Assembly (NCBI GenBank): GCA_965247705.1
Contig: CBDFHV010000021.1
Location: 1 to 38,659, forward strand
DNA length: 38,659 nucleotides
DNA from: CBDFHV01 sp965247705
Lineage (GTDB): Bacteria > Pseudomonadota > Alphaproteobacteria > Rhodospirillales > CAMCUA01
Reading direction: 5' to 3'
Shown one piece after another: positions 24,304 through 32,454 of this stretch. The notes beneath the pieces are model-generated. The model was not told the origin of the DNA. It saw only the letters and a program-made list of their open reading frames with translations, and made no database searches. Position 1 is the first letter of the stretch, and every line of letters starts with the position of its first letter. A program made the position numbers and the translations under genes.

Positions 24304-25761
24304 TCAGCGCGGGGCCGGGGCGGGCGCTGGAATGTCGTCGTAGGTGTACTCGCCGATCAGGTCCTGAACCGTCACCGGGCGGATCGGCACGCGGGCGGTC
24401 CAGATGCCGGCGTTTTCCCGGCCGCCGACCCGGTCCGCCACCAGCCGCGCCGCCGCCTCGCCGCACATGCGGCCCTGGCACGGGCCCATGCCGCAGCGGG
24501 TCCAGGATTTGAGCTGGTTCACTTCGAGCGCGCCGTCGTCCATGGCGTCCTCGATGTCCTTGCGCGTGATGTCCTCGCAGCGACAGACCACCGTCTCCGG
24601 GGTCACCGTCCCCATCAGGCCGGGGCGCGGCGTCATCATCCGGCTCATGGTGGCGCCGAAGCGTTCCGCCTTGGCGTGATTGGCCTTGAACCCGGCCACC
24701 CGGCGGTCGTACTCCGCCCGCTCGATCTTGCCCAAATCGAGCGCCGCCGTCAGGCCGGCGATGCGGCCCTCGATCTCCGCCACCGCGCCGCCGGAGATGC
24801 CGCAGCCGTCCCCGGCCACGTAAAGGCCCGAAACCGTGGTTCGAAAATCCCCGTCCCGCTTGGCGATCCAGCCGCCCCGGTCGGCGACGAAATGCAACGC
24901 CGCCTGTAAGAGGCGCGCCACCTCGGTGCCCGGCACCAGGCCGTGGCCGATGGCCACCGCGTCCGCCGCCACTTCCGTGACCGCGCCGCCCGGCTTCGGC
25001 CGCCAGGAGGAATCCACCGGGCGGATCTCCGCCCCCTCCACCCCGTCGGTGCCCCGGATCGCCGTCAAAGCATGGCCGTAATACATCGGCGTCCCGGCGT
25101 CGCGGATCATCTTCAGCCACTTGAAGCCGCGGGCAATCTGCTGGGGCCGCGCCAGCATCGCCGGCAGACACTTCGCCCAGTCGGCCCGGGTCGCCAGGTC
25201 CACGTAGGCCGCCACCTTTCCACCGCCCTTGACGATGGACGACGCCACCGCCGCCAGCAGGGGACCGCAACCGGCCACCACGGTGGCACGGCCCGGCATC
25301 ATCTGCTGGGCCTTGAGAAGGATCGTCGCCGCCGCCAGGCCCATCGCCCCGGGCAGGGTCCAGCCCGGCATCGGGATCACCCGCTCCGACGTGCCCGTGG
25401 CCGCCACCACCGCCTTGGCCTCCCACGCACGGGGGCCATCCCGGCCCACCGCCTCGACCCGGAAGCCCGGCGCGGCGAACCAGATCCGCTGGCCCAGCGC
25501 CGTGGTGACCGGGCTTGCCGCCAGCTCGGCCCGCAGGCGCTCGCCCTCGGGAAAATCCTCGCCCATCTTGGCGCTATCGCGAATGGGAAGCTCCGGCGCC
25601 ACGGCGCGGTAGATCTGGCCCCCCGGCAATACCGATTCATCGACAATGGTCACCCCAAGGCCGCAACGGCTCGCCTCCACCGCCGCCCCCATCCCCGCCG
25701 GACCGGCCCCCAGGACCAGGACGTCGACCGGCTCGAGGGTATGATCGTCGTTGCCGCTCAT
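24304..25761 (-). CDS. HcnB-like FAD/NAD oxidoreductase with C-terminal [2Fe-2S] domain
   Basis: 485 residues from ATG 25761. FAD-binding GAGPAGMGAA (about 18-27) and a second Rossmann site VVAGCGPLLAAVAS mark a two-dinucleotide-binding oxidoreductase, with VAGDGCGISGGAVA as the FAD-closing block. The C-terminal BFD-like domain has cysteines at 393, 395, 423 and 428 (VVCRCEDITRKD and RCGMGPCQGRMCG), spaced for a [2Fe-2S] cluster. This is the architecture of HcnB, the opine oxidase A subunit and the large subunit of D-hydroxyproline dehydrogenase. These normally team with a DAO-type subunit (two candidates lie downstream) and a small 2Fe-2S subunit (not seen). Confidence 0.9.
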   Translation of the reverse strand: MSGNDDHTLEPVDVLVLGAGPAGMGAAVEASRCGLGVTIVDESVLPGGQIYRAVAPELPIRDSAKMGEDFPEGERLRAELAASPVTTALGQRIWFAAPGFRVEAVGRDGPRAWEAKAVVAATGTSERVIPMPGWTLPGAMGLAAATILLKAQQMMPGRATVVAGCGPLLAAVASSIVKGGGKVAAYVDLATRADWAKCLPAMLARPQQIARGFKWLKMIRDAGTPMYYGHALTAIRGTDGVEGAEIRPVDSSWRPKPGGAVTEVAADAVAIGHGLVPGTEVARLLQAALHFVADRGGWIAKRDGDFRTTVSGLYVAGDGCGISGGAVAEIEGRIAGLTAALDLGKIERAEYDRRVAGFKANHAKAERFGATMSRMMTPRPGLMGTVTPETVVCRCEDITRKDIEDAMDDGALEVNQLKSWTRCGMGPCQGRMCGEAAARLVADRVGGRENAGIWTARVPIRPVTVQDLIGEYTYDDIPAPAPAPR

Positions 25762-25791
25762 GGTTCTTGCATTCGAGCCCGCTCCGATACC

Positions 25792-27288
25792 CTATTCGGC
25801 GGCCTGGGCCACCGGTGTCTTCTGGTCCATGACGCCCGCGTGCTGGCACATCAGCGCGCAGAACTGCGCCAGGGCACGGGCCATCCAGCGCACGTTGTCT
25901 TCGATGATGTTGCCGTTCTCGTCAGTGGTGCCGAGGCCCAAGGACATGCGGATGTTGGCGTCGTAGGAAATGCAGGGGATGATCCCCATGGCCCGCATGC
26001 CCGTCTGGGGGATGGAGGTCCCGGCGTACATGTCCTCGATCGAGAAGATGGGCCAGCCCATGCGGCCGTCCTTCCAGGTGTCCTGGTAGTTGATCTCGAC
26101 GCCGCAGCTTCCATAGTCCTTGCTGATCAGCACGCCGTCCATCAGGCCCTGGTCGATCTTGGAGAACTCCTCGACAACGATCTGGTGGAAAGCGTCGCAA
26201 TTGGTTTTAAACTGGTCCTGCTTCTCCAGCAGCACTTCCAGCGCCGCGATCAGGCCGAGGAGCGACTCCTTTCCCGGGTCCATCTGCACGAACATGGCTT
26301 TGCCGTGGGAAATCATGCCGCCGCCACGGGGACCCGCGGTGCCGAGGGCGCGGGACATGGGATGGATCGCGGACTCGGGCCCGATGGCCAGCCCGCAAGT
26401 GGGCGCGCCGCCCGTCTTGTCCATGCTGAAGGCCATAAGGTCGCAGCCGATATTGCGCGGATCGACGCACTGGAACGGAATGGCCGCCGCGTTGTCGACC
26501 AGATAGGGCACGTCGTATTCCTTGGCCAGTCCGGCCATGGCTTTCTGCAACACCGGCACACCCTCGTCGTCGACGTCACCGTAGCCGTAGGACGGCGCCG
26601 TGTAGCCCATGGACGCGAAGCCCGAAATCGAATCTTCGTGGCGCTTCGCCACCTTTTCCATGCGCTTGGCGGTTGCCGCCCCGTTCACGTGGGTGAGCAG
26701 GGTGCAGGGGTGGTAGCGCAGGCCGTGGCAGTCGTACTCGGCGCCTTCCATGGGCACCAGCACCGTGTCGAGGCCGGAAAGCCGCTTGCCCATCTGCCCA
26801 TACTCGCCCGCCGTCACCCCGCGGTCGGCGTAGATGTCCTTGTACTTGGGCGGGAACGGACGGCCATAGCCGGCCTGGTGGTGGGCATGGCGCTCATAGG
26901 GCGCGATGTAGCGGGTGCGGTAGTTCTCGCCACGACCGGCCAGGGGCGGCGTATACATGGTCTCGAAGGCGACCATCAGCAGCGCTTCGCAGGTACTGGC
27001 GGTGACGGCGTCGTAGCCATCGCCGTAGTAGCTCTTGACCAGCTTGCGGACCTCGAAGTCCAGGTTGCCGCTGTTCACCACCTTGCGGTTGCCGCCTTCG
27101 ACCGCATCGGAAACCTTCTTGCGCAACAGGCCGTGGCATTCGGAGACGGTGCCCGACAACCCGATCTTGCCCAGAAGTTCGTCCGGCATGCCGATCTTGC
27201 CGGGGATCTTTTTGCCGTCCGCGTAGATCTTTCCGCTGACGTTGGAAAGATGGTTGTACATCTCGATCTTGTAATTCCACGTGCCCAT
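25792..27288 (-). CDS. Fold-type I PLP-dependent enzyme of uncertain function (SelA-like)
   Basis: 498 residues from ATG 27288. The PLP lysine is probably Lys291 in FSMDKTGGAPTCG. Asp265 in YLVDNAAAI would bind the pyridine nitrogen, and VTASTCEALL (94-103) would hold the phosphate and ring. These features put it in the aspartate-aminotransferase superfamily, nearest to SelA/cysteine-desulfurase/lyase types rather than to a classic transaminase. A His/Tyr-rich stretch, YERHAHHQAGYGRPFPPKYK, stands between domains. I do not recognise a named family. Its operon suggests it acts on an amino or imino acid, for example as an ammonia lyase, racemase or desulfurase. The lysine and operon membership are firm; the reaction is not. 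Confidence 0.75.
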   Translation of the reverse strand: MGTWNYKIEMYNHLSNVSGKIYADGKKIPGKIGMPDELLGKIGLSGTVSECHGLLRKKVSDAVEGGNRKVVNSGNLDFEVRKLVKSYYGDGYDAVTASTCEALLMVAFETMYTPPLAGRGENYRTRYIAPYERHAHHQAGYGRPFPPKYKDIYADRGVTAGEYGQMGKRLSGLDTVLVPMEGAEYDCHGLRYHPCTLLTHVNGAATAKRMEKVAKRHEDSISGFASMGYTAPSYGYGDVDDEGVPVLQKAMAGLAKEYDVPYLVDNAAAIPFQCVDPRNIGCDLMAFSMDKTGGAPTCGLAIGPESAIHPMSRALGTAGPRGGGMISHGKAMFVQMDPGKESLLGLIAALEVLLEKQDQFKTNCDAFHQIVVEEFSKIDQGLMDGVLISKDYGSCGVEINYQDTWKDGRMGWPIFSIEDMYAGTSIPQTGMRAMGIIPCISYDANIRMSLGLGTTDENGNIIEDNVRWMARALAQFCALMCQHAGVMDQKTPVAQAAE

Positions 27289-27367
27289 GTCTCAACTCCG
27301 TTCGGTCTGGTCGTCGGAGGCCCGCCGCCTGGCGGGCCGCGTATGTCGTGTCGTGAAGGGTCGGCCG

Positions 27368-27703
27368 TCAGGCCCGGGCGGCGCGCGGCTTGCGGGCCGC
27401 CGGCTTCTTCTTCGCCGGTGACGCCTTCTTGGCCGGTGACGCCTTCTTGGCCGGTGACGCCTTCTTCGCCTTGGCCGCCGGTTTCCTGGCCTTGGCCGCC
27501 GGTTTCTTTTTCTTCTTCATGGCGTCGGACCAGAAGACGCCGGCCCGGGTCTGGCGCGCCGGGTCGATCTCGTCGAAGACCACCGTCACCATCTCGGGCG
27601 GCACGCCGGCCACTTCCGACATGGCCGCCGTCAGCTTGATGGCCAGGTCCTGGCGCTGCTTGTTGGTGCGTGTGCTCAACCATTCAACGTAAATGCGTGG
27701 CAT
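27368..27703 (-). CDS. Tautomerase-family protein fused to a histone-H1-like basic tail
   Basis: 111 residues from ATG 27703. Residues 1-61 are a 4-oxalocrotonate tautomerase-type domain: MPRIYVEWLSTRTNKQRQDL with Pro2, which becomes the catalytic N-terminal proline after Met removal, and GVPPEMVTVVFDEI. From residue 62 the chain becomes Lys/Ala/Pro-rich (MKKKKKPAAKARKPAAKA, then three SPAKK-type units), like histone H1 and AlgP tails. The tail is encoded by an 18-bp tandem repeat at 27417-27470. Small tautomerases usually end near residue 60-75, so the tail is an addition; it could bind nucleic acid or other polyanions. The gene lies one base after the upstream gene's stop and is probably cotranslated. 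Confidence 0.85.
   Translation of the reverse strand: MPRIYVEWLSTRTNKQRQDLAIKLTAAMSEVAGVPPEMVTVVFDEIDPARQTRAGVFWSDAMKKKKKPAAKARKPAAKAKKASPAKKASPAKKASPAKKKPAARKPRAARA
27417..27470. repeat. 18-bp tandem repeat, three units, inside the tautomerase gene
   Basis: The unit GGTGACGCCTTCTTGGCC occurs at 27417-27434 and 27435-27452, and with one change at 27453-27470. On the coding strand each unit encodes the hexapeptide K-A-S-P-A-K in a cyclic reading. Such repeats can expand or contract by slippage, changing tail length. Confidence 0.85.
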
Positions 27704-27704
27704 G

Positions 27705-28181
27705 TCAGACCCCCTGCTCTTCATAAGGTGTGTAAACGGGAATGAAGTGGATGATGTCGCCCAGCGAGGCGCCCAGCTCTCGCCCCGTCACCCGCTTCGG
27801 TCCCCGGATAACGATGTTCTGATGGTTGGGCATGTGAGTCTCGTCGAAGCCGGCGATTTCGCCGATGATCCGGCCGTTGATCGACACTTGATCCCCTTCC
27901 ACCAGCATGCCGCCACGGATGAATTCGGCGAAGGCGATGTAGGAGACGTTCTCGACCTCGTTGCCGGGGATGGCGGTATCGACCGCGTCGGTGATCATGA
28001 ACTCGTGGATCTCGTAGCGGCGGATGGCCCGGGTCCGGGGGCGGATAAGCTGCATGCCGCGACCGTCCCGATGGTCCTTGAGCACGGCCACGAATCGGGC
28101 CTCCAGCGGCACGTGGGGCCAGTCCCGCCGGCCCTGTGCCTGCCCGGTCGCGTAAGGATCTCTAGGGTTGGGATCGTTCAT
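27705..28181 (-). CDS. Conserved-looking protein of unknown function
   Basis: 158 residues from ATG 28181, no signal peptide and no membrane segment. The protein is soluble and beta-rich in pattern, with blocks such as RFVAVLKDHRDGRGMQLIRP, RRYEIHEFMITDAVDTAIPG, NVSYIAFAEFIRGGMLVEGD, VSINGRIIGEIAGFDETHMP NHQNIVI and GASLGDIIHFIP. I do not recognise the family by name. It lies between the GntR regulator gene (31 bp) and the tautomerase gene (one base gap), inside the catabolic operon, so a role in that pathway is likely. The His- and Asp-containing central blocks could hold a ligand or metal, but this is speculation. Confidence 0.7.
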   Translation of the reverse strand: MNDPNPRDPYATGQAQGRRDWPHVPLEARFVAVLKDHRDGRGMQLIRPRTRAIRRYEIHEFMITDAVDTAIPGNEVENVSYIAFAEFIRGGMLVEGDQVSINGRIIGEIAGFDETHMPNHQNIVIRGPKRVTGRELGASLGDIIHFIPVYTPYEEQGV

Positions 28182-28212
28182 GCTGTTGGCGTTCGCTTTC
28201 CGGGGCTATCGC

Positions 28213-28896
28213 TTACTCTGCCGCGGCCATTTGTGTGGCGACGAGAAACCTAGCCTTGCCGGCCAGGATGTGGCTTTCCATGGCCAGTGCCGCCCGCGCG
28301 CCGTCCCGCGCCCGCAGGGCATCGACGATCTCGCGGTGCTCCTGGTTGGAGGCCCGCAGGCCGCCGCCGGCCATCAGACTGCGGCGTCGGTAAAGGTGCA
28401 GCTCGCGCACCAGGCCGCCGCACAGGGCATGGAGGCGGGCGTTGCCCGTAAAGGCCACCGTGCGGTCATGGAAGGTTACATTCAGCCGGTAGAATCTGTC
28501 GAAATCGCCACGACCTTTCGCCGCGTCCATGCGGTCCACCAAGACGGCAAGCTCGGCCACCTCATCGGGCGTGATCCGTTCGGCGACAAGCTGACCGGCA
28601 AGCCGCATCAGCCCGGCGCGAACCTCGTAGACATCGATCACCTCCTGCTCGGTCACCTCGCGCACGAAGAAACCGCGATTGACCACGAAGGTGAGCAGCC
28701 CAGCCTCGGCGAGGGCCCGGCAGGCCTCGCGGACGGGGCCGCGACTGACCGAGAATTCGCCGGCCAGCCCGTTCTCATTGACCCGGTCACCCGGTTCCAG
28801 TTCGCCGTCGAGGACACGGCGCTCGATCTCTTCCTGGACCACGCTGGTCAGGGACTTTGATCGCAACAGACGGATGGTCTCGCGAGCGGGGGACAC
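28213..28896 (-). CDS. GntR-family (FCD) transcriptional regulator
   Basis: 227 residues from GTG 28896. The winged HTH covers about 14-80: LTSVVQEEIERRVLDGELEP, NENGLAGEFSVSRGPVREAC RALAEAGLLTF. The FCD effector domain follows (about 88-215): VYEVRAGLMRLAGQLVAERI, DFDRFYRLNVTFHDRTVAFT and SNQEHREIVDALRARDGARA. Asp and His residues in these helices usually bind a metal that holds the effector acid. It heads the nine-gene operon and probably autoregulates through the TTGTCAACAA site at 28973-28982, the type of operator bound by FadR-subfamily members. The start lacks a strong ribosome site. Confidence 0.92.
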   Translation of the reverse strand: MSPARETIRLLRSKSLTSVVQEEIERRVLDGELEPGDRVNENGLAGEFSVSRGPVREACRALAEAGLLTFVVNRGFFVREVTEQEVIDVYEVRAGLMRLAGQLVAERITPDEVAELAVLVDRMDAAKGRGDFDRFYRLNVTFHDRTVAFTGNARLHALCGGLVRELHLYRRRSLMAGGGLRASNQEHREIVDALRARDGARAALAMESHILAGKARFLVATQMAAAE

Positions 28897-28972
28897 GAAG
28901 GGAGGTCCGGCATTGGGTCGGGACGGCGGGCAACCGTTCCAGGGACGCGCACCATGGCAACCGAATTGCCAA

Positions 28973-28982
28973 TTGTCAACAA
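28973..28982. promoter_or_regulatory. Candidate GntR/FadR-type operator
   Basis: TTGTCAACAA fits the FadR-subfamily consensus T-N-G-T-N-N-A-C-N-A. It lies in the AT-rich gap (28897-29004) directly upstream of the GntR gene. No second copy was searched for beyond this region. Confidence 0.5.
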
Positions 28983-29004
28983 TCTCACTTTTTTCGAGAA
29001 CCGG

Positions 29005-29451
29005 TCAGGTTGGACGCTGCGCGGAGGGCACGTAGCGCGTGTCCAGAGGATATTCCGCCATGGGTTCGGAGAGAACCGCCGGGATGCGATCCCGGTGTTT
29101 CAGATAGGCCCAGTAGTTGCCGACATCGCGGTCATCCTCCCCCGCCGGGACGGCGCGAACGAGGATCCGGTGGTAGCCCGTGTGCAGGTGGGTGCTTTCC
29201 AGTCGATCGAGCGCGGCGAGGACCCCGTCATCCACCTGGTAGACCTCTCCGCGGACCCGGTGACCGCGCCCCGGTTCGTCGATCAGGACGGGAGAACGCC
29301 AGGGACCGACGATCACCAGGGGATAGGCCTCGGTGGTAACGAATTTCCCCAGGCACATCTCGCCCTGCAATTCCGCGTCGTGGTTGGGAAAGCCCCGCTT
29401 CAGGGTGCCGTAGACGAACACCAGGTGTCGGGAATTGGAAGTGTCGATCAT
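29005..29451 (-). CDS. Gamma-glutamylcyclotransferase-like (AIG2/GGCT family) protein
   Basis: About 148 residues. The signature FVYGTLKRGFPNH at the N-terminus is the substrate-binding loop of this family. VYQVDDGVLAALDRLEST contains the likely catalytic Glu, as in gamma-glutamylaminecyclotransferase, and HTGYHRILVRA and NYWAYLK follow. The enzymes cleave gamma-glutamyl amines or peptides to 5-oxoproline. ATG 29451 has AGGG at a workable distance; ATG 29457, two codons earlier, is an alternative. It is downstream of the gap containing the GntR operator, on the same strand as the GntR operon but located upstream of it. Whether it belongs to that pathway is unclear. Confidence 0.85.
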   Translation of the reverse strand: MIDTSNSRHLVFVYGTLKRGFPNHDAELQGEMCLGKFVTTEAYPLVIVGPWRSPVLIDEPGRGHRVRGEVYQVDDGVLAALDRLESTHLHTGYHRILVRAVPAGEDDRDVGNYWAYLKHRDRIPAVLSEPMAEYPLDTRYVPSAQRPT

Positions 29452-29636
29452 GGGCATGTCCCTAACCCCGTCACGCCTCGCTCGCCAGCACCGCCGCGCG
29501 CCATGGTCCCTCCGACTTGGCGGCGCCGACGGCGTTCCCTTTCAACGCGGCCGTTCCCAGAAGCATCCCCTCGCGGGTATGATCCAAGGGCGTGGCCGGC
29601 GCAAGAGCCGGACCCATGCGTTTGTGCCCTGCGCCC

Positions 29637-29648
29637 AGGAGGTGATCC
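29637..29648 (+). promoter_or_regulatory. Full-length Shine-Dalgarno sequence before a TTG start
   Basis: AGGAGGTGATCC is an unbroken complement of the 3' end of 16S rRNA. The AGGAGG core ends six bases before TTG 29649. It decides the start of the dehydrogenase gene, which has no ATG nearby in frame. Confidence 0.8.
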
Positions 29649-30614
29649 TTGCCCCGCACACCGGACCAGTGTCGCGTCCTTGTCTACCACCATCTTTTCG
29701 ACGATTACGGCGACGTATTCGAGACCCGGTTTCCCGACCTCGACCTGGCCGTCTGCCGAAAACCCGAGGATCTGGCGGAATTGATCGCCAGCCATCGCCC
29801 GGAAGCGGTACTGGCCTTCAAACTCGGCAACCCATTCCCGCGGGAAACTCTGGTCGAGGCGCCGTCGGTGAGGTGGGTCCAGGTGGGCAGCATCGGCATC
29901 GACCACATCATGCCATGGGACCCGGACCGGGTGACCGTCACCAACTCGCCGGTCCATCGGGACGTGATGTCCGAATTCGCCCTCTGCGGCGTTCTGATGC
30001 TGAACCTGGGCATGCCCCGTTTCATCGCCCAACAGGCCCGGCGCGAGTGGCGGAACCAAGACCTGCCCAGCGTCATGGGCGAGACCATCGCGGTGATCGG
30101 TTTCGGCGGCATCGGCCAGGGACTGGGACGGCGCGCCAAGGCCATCGGCATGCGGGTGATTGGCGTGCGTGTGCGGCCCGAGCCGTCGGCGGACGCGGAC
30201 GAGGTGCGCGGTCTCGACCGGCTGCACGAGACCCTGGGCGAGGCGGACGTGGTCGCTCTGACCCTGCCCCTGACGGCGGAGTCGCGAAACCTGTTCGACG
30301 CCGGGACCATCGCCGCCTGCAAGCCGGGCGCCCGCTTCGTCAACGTGGCCCGGGGCGGGATCGTCGACGAGGACGCCTTGTCCAAGGCGGTGGCGTCGGG
30401 CGCGCTCGGCGCCGTCTTCAGCGACGTCTTCGCCACCGAGCCCCTGCCCGCCGATAGCCCGCTGTGGGCACAGGAGAACGTCATCGTCACCCCCCATACG
30501 GGGGACCGAATAGACTGGCAGCGCCACGTGGCCTCTCATTTCTGCGACAACCTGGAACGGTGGATGGCGGACAAGCCCGTTCTCCACGTCACCGATCCAG
30601 CGCGGGGCTATTGA
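29649..30614 (+). CDS. D-isomer-specific 2-hydroxyacid dehydrogenase
   Basis: 321 residues from TTG 29649, supported by a full-strength ribosome site. The NAD-binding motif is GFGGIG (151-156). The catalytic triad of the family is complete: Arg235 in VNVARGGIVDED, Glu264 in FATEPLP and His283 in VTPHTGD. The substrate-domain segment WVQVGSIGIDHI replaces the common G-AG-D-N string. It reduces a 2-keto acid to a D-2-hydroxy acid, or the reverse, with NAD(P). The specific substrate is not evident. The downstream Rieske protein gene follows after 37 bp, suggesting an operon. Confidence 0.9.
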   Translation: MPRTPDQCRVLVYHHLFDDYGDVFETRFPDLDLAVCRKPEDLAELIASHRPEAVLAFKLGNPFPRETLVEAPSVRWVQVGSIGIDHIMPWDPDRVTVTNSPVHRDVMSEFALCGVLMLNLGMPRFIAQQARREWRNQDLPSVMGETIAVIGFGGIGQGLGRRAKAIGMRVIGVRVRPEPSADADEVRGLDRLHETLGEADVVALTLPLTAESRNLFDAGTIAACKPGARFVNVARGGIVDEDALSKAVASGALGAVFSDVFATEPLPADSPLWAQENVIVTPHTGDRIDWQRHVASHFCDNLERWMADKPVLHVTDPARGY

Positions 30615-30651
30615 GCGGCGCCGGCCATGGCACGCGTCGAAAGGCACACCG

Positions 30652-32454
30652 ATGGATGACCAGCCCCGCTACGAGATCGACGCCGGCGCCGTCGACGAAC
30701 TCGAGGAAAATGGACATCTGGTCGTCCAGGGATCGCGCTGCCCGATCCTGATCCTGCGCCATGATGGACGTGTCTTCGCGGTGGACAACCGCTGCCCCCA
30801 CTTGGGCTTTCCGCTCCATCGGGGCTCCGTGGACGACGGCATCCTGACGTGCCATTGGCATCATGCCCGTTTCGAACTGTCGAGCGGCTGCACCTTCGAT
30901 CCCTGGGCCGACGACGTGACCGTGTTCCCGGTGGAAGAACGGCACGGCCGGCTGTGGGTCCGGGACGACGGGACGGGGGACGATGCGGAGCGCTGGCACC
31001 GCCGTCTCGACGAGGCCATGGCCCACAATTTGGAACTGGTGCTGGGCAAGTCGGTTCACGGCCTGCTCACCGCCGCCGAGCCGCCGACCGAGGTGGTTCG
31101 TCGGGCCATGCTGTTCGGGATGCGCCACCGGGATGGCTGGGGCGTCGGCGCGACGATCCTGACCGCCCTGGCCAACCTTCTGCCCGGCCTGCCTCCGGAA
31201 ACGATCTACCTGGCGCTGTTTCACGGCGCCCGGCGGGTGGCCGCGGACTGTGCGGGAGCCCCGCCGCGCCATCGGCGTCGGCCCCTGGAGCGTGCCGACG
31301 CGCCCATGATTACCCTAAAGCGCTGGTTCCGGCGGATGGTCGCGGTGCGCCACCGGGAGGGCGCGGAGCGGGTCCTCCTTACCGCTATCGATACCGGCAC
31401 CCCAGCGTCCAGCCTGGCGGACATGTTGCTGATCGCAGCCTCGGATCGAGTCTTCGCCGACGGCGGCCATGCCCTGGATTTCGTCAACAAGGCCTTCGAG
31501 AGCTTGGACGTCATCGGTTGGTCCCACGCCGCCGACGTATTGCCGACGGTGGTCGGCGACCTGGCCAGCGCCCGGGGCGCCGAGGAATCCCAGGCTTGGC
31601 GGCAGCCGGTGGATCTCATCGCCCTGCTGGGCGACGTCGACGCCGCGTTGCCGGACGCGATAGCCGAGGGCGTCACCGTCCAGCGCCCGTTCCGGGACCA
31701 CGGCGCCCTGGCCGAAAAACTGCTGGTCGACGACCCCCGGGCCGTCGTCGAGGCCCTGCTTGCCGCCTTGCGCCGCGGCGCCCGGCCCACCGACCTGGGC
31801 CGGGCCGTCGCCCACGGCGCGGCGCTGCGCCTGGCCCGCTTCGGTACCGTCAACGAGCACGGCGACTGGGACGCCGCCCACCATACCTTCACCTACTGCA
31901 ATGCCATGGATGCCCTGCTGGCCCGTGCCGATCCGGTTGCCGGGCCGGAATCGTGGGAGGCCCTGCGGGGTCTGTTCCACGGCGCCCTGCGGCTGTACCT
32001 CAATCGCTACCTCAACGTGCCGCCGGCACGCCTGCCGGGGGAACGGGGAGACACCCTGGACGGCCTGCCGGTGAGCGACCGGGAGCTCCGGGCCCATCTT
32101 CTGGAGGCCTTCGACCGGCGCCAGCAGGTGAACCAGACGGCCCGCCTCGTCGCCCGTTACCTGCGGCTCGATCTGCCGGCCGAGGCACTGATTGCCACGC
32201 TCGCCTATGCCCTTCTTCGGGAGGACGCCGGTTTTCATGCCTACCAGTCCCTGGAAGCCGGCGTGCGCCAGTTCCGGGCCTGGGGCAAGGCGCCGGAAGC
32301 GGAAGTGCCCCTGATCGCCGCCGTCCGCTACCTGGCCGCCCACGCGCCTACGGAACGGTCGAGTTTTCAGACCGCCGCCATCGCCCGGCGCCTGCAGCGG
32401 GGCGCCCGCCTTCATGGCGACATGGCGGAGGACTCTCAAGGCAGCGAGTCGTAA
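30652..32454 (+). CDS. Rieske [2Fe-2S] protein with a long unassigned C-terminal region
   Basis: 600 residues from ATG 30652. The N-terminal Rieske domain (about 5-105) has both cluster motifs: Cys48-x-His50 in NRCPHLGFPLHRG and Cys67-x2-His70 in LTCHWHHARFEL. It is a ferredoxin-like or oxygenase-type Rieske domain. The remaining 490 residues look helical, without a membrane segment, and match no family I recognise. Conspicuous blocks are LFGMRHRDGWGVGATILTAL, VNEHGDWDAAHHTFTYCNAM, LFHGALRLYLNRYLN and LREDAGFHAYQSLEAGVRQF. The scattered His/Glu/Asp could form a metal site. Such a fusion suggests a redox enzyme fed by the Rieske cluster, but the reaction is unknown. Its 3' end overlaps the convergent glycosyltransferase gene by 19 bp. 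Confidence 0.8.
   Translation: MDDQPRYEIDAGAVDELEENGHLVVQGSRCPILILRHDGRVFAVDNRCPHLGFPLHRGSVDDGILTCHWHHARFELSSGCTFDPWADDVTVFPVEERHGRLWVRDDGTGDDAERWHRRLDEAMAHNLELVLGKSVHGLLTAAEPPTEVVRRAMLFGMRHRDGWGVGATILTALANLLPGLPPETIYLALFHGARRVAADCAGAPPRHRRRPLERADAPMITLKRWFRRMVAVRHREGAERVLLTAIDTGTPASSLADMLLIAASDRVFADGGHALDFVNKAFESLDVIGWSHAADVLPTVVGDLASARGAEESQAWRQPVDLIALLGDVDAALPDAIAEGVTVQRPFRDHGALAEKLLVDDPRAVVEALLAALRRGARPTDLGRAVAHGAALRLARFGTVNEHGDWDAAHHTFTYCNAMDALLARADPVAGPESWEALRGLFHGALRLYLNRYLNVPPARLPGERGDTLDGLPVSDRELRAHLLEAFDRRQQVNQTARLVARYLRLDLPAEALIATLAYALLREDAGFHAYQSLEAGVRQFRAWGKAPEAEVPLIAAVRYLAAHAPTERSSFQTAAIARRLQRGARLHGDMAEDSQGSES

Noticed and set aside
24943..27639. An 898-residue open frame on the plus strand opposite the HcnB-like, PLP and tautomerase genes
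   Set aside because: His/Arg/Gly-rich translation without domains; three well-supported genes lie on the other strand.
29471..29659. Possible 62-residue minus-strand protein upstream of the cyclotransferase-like gene
   Set aside because: No ribosome site and no recognisable feature; it overlaps the strong Shine-Dalgarno and start of the dehydrogenase gene.
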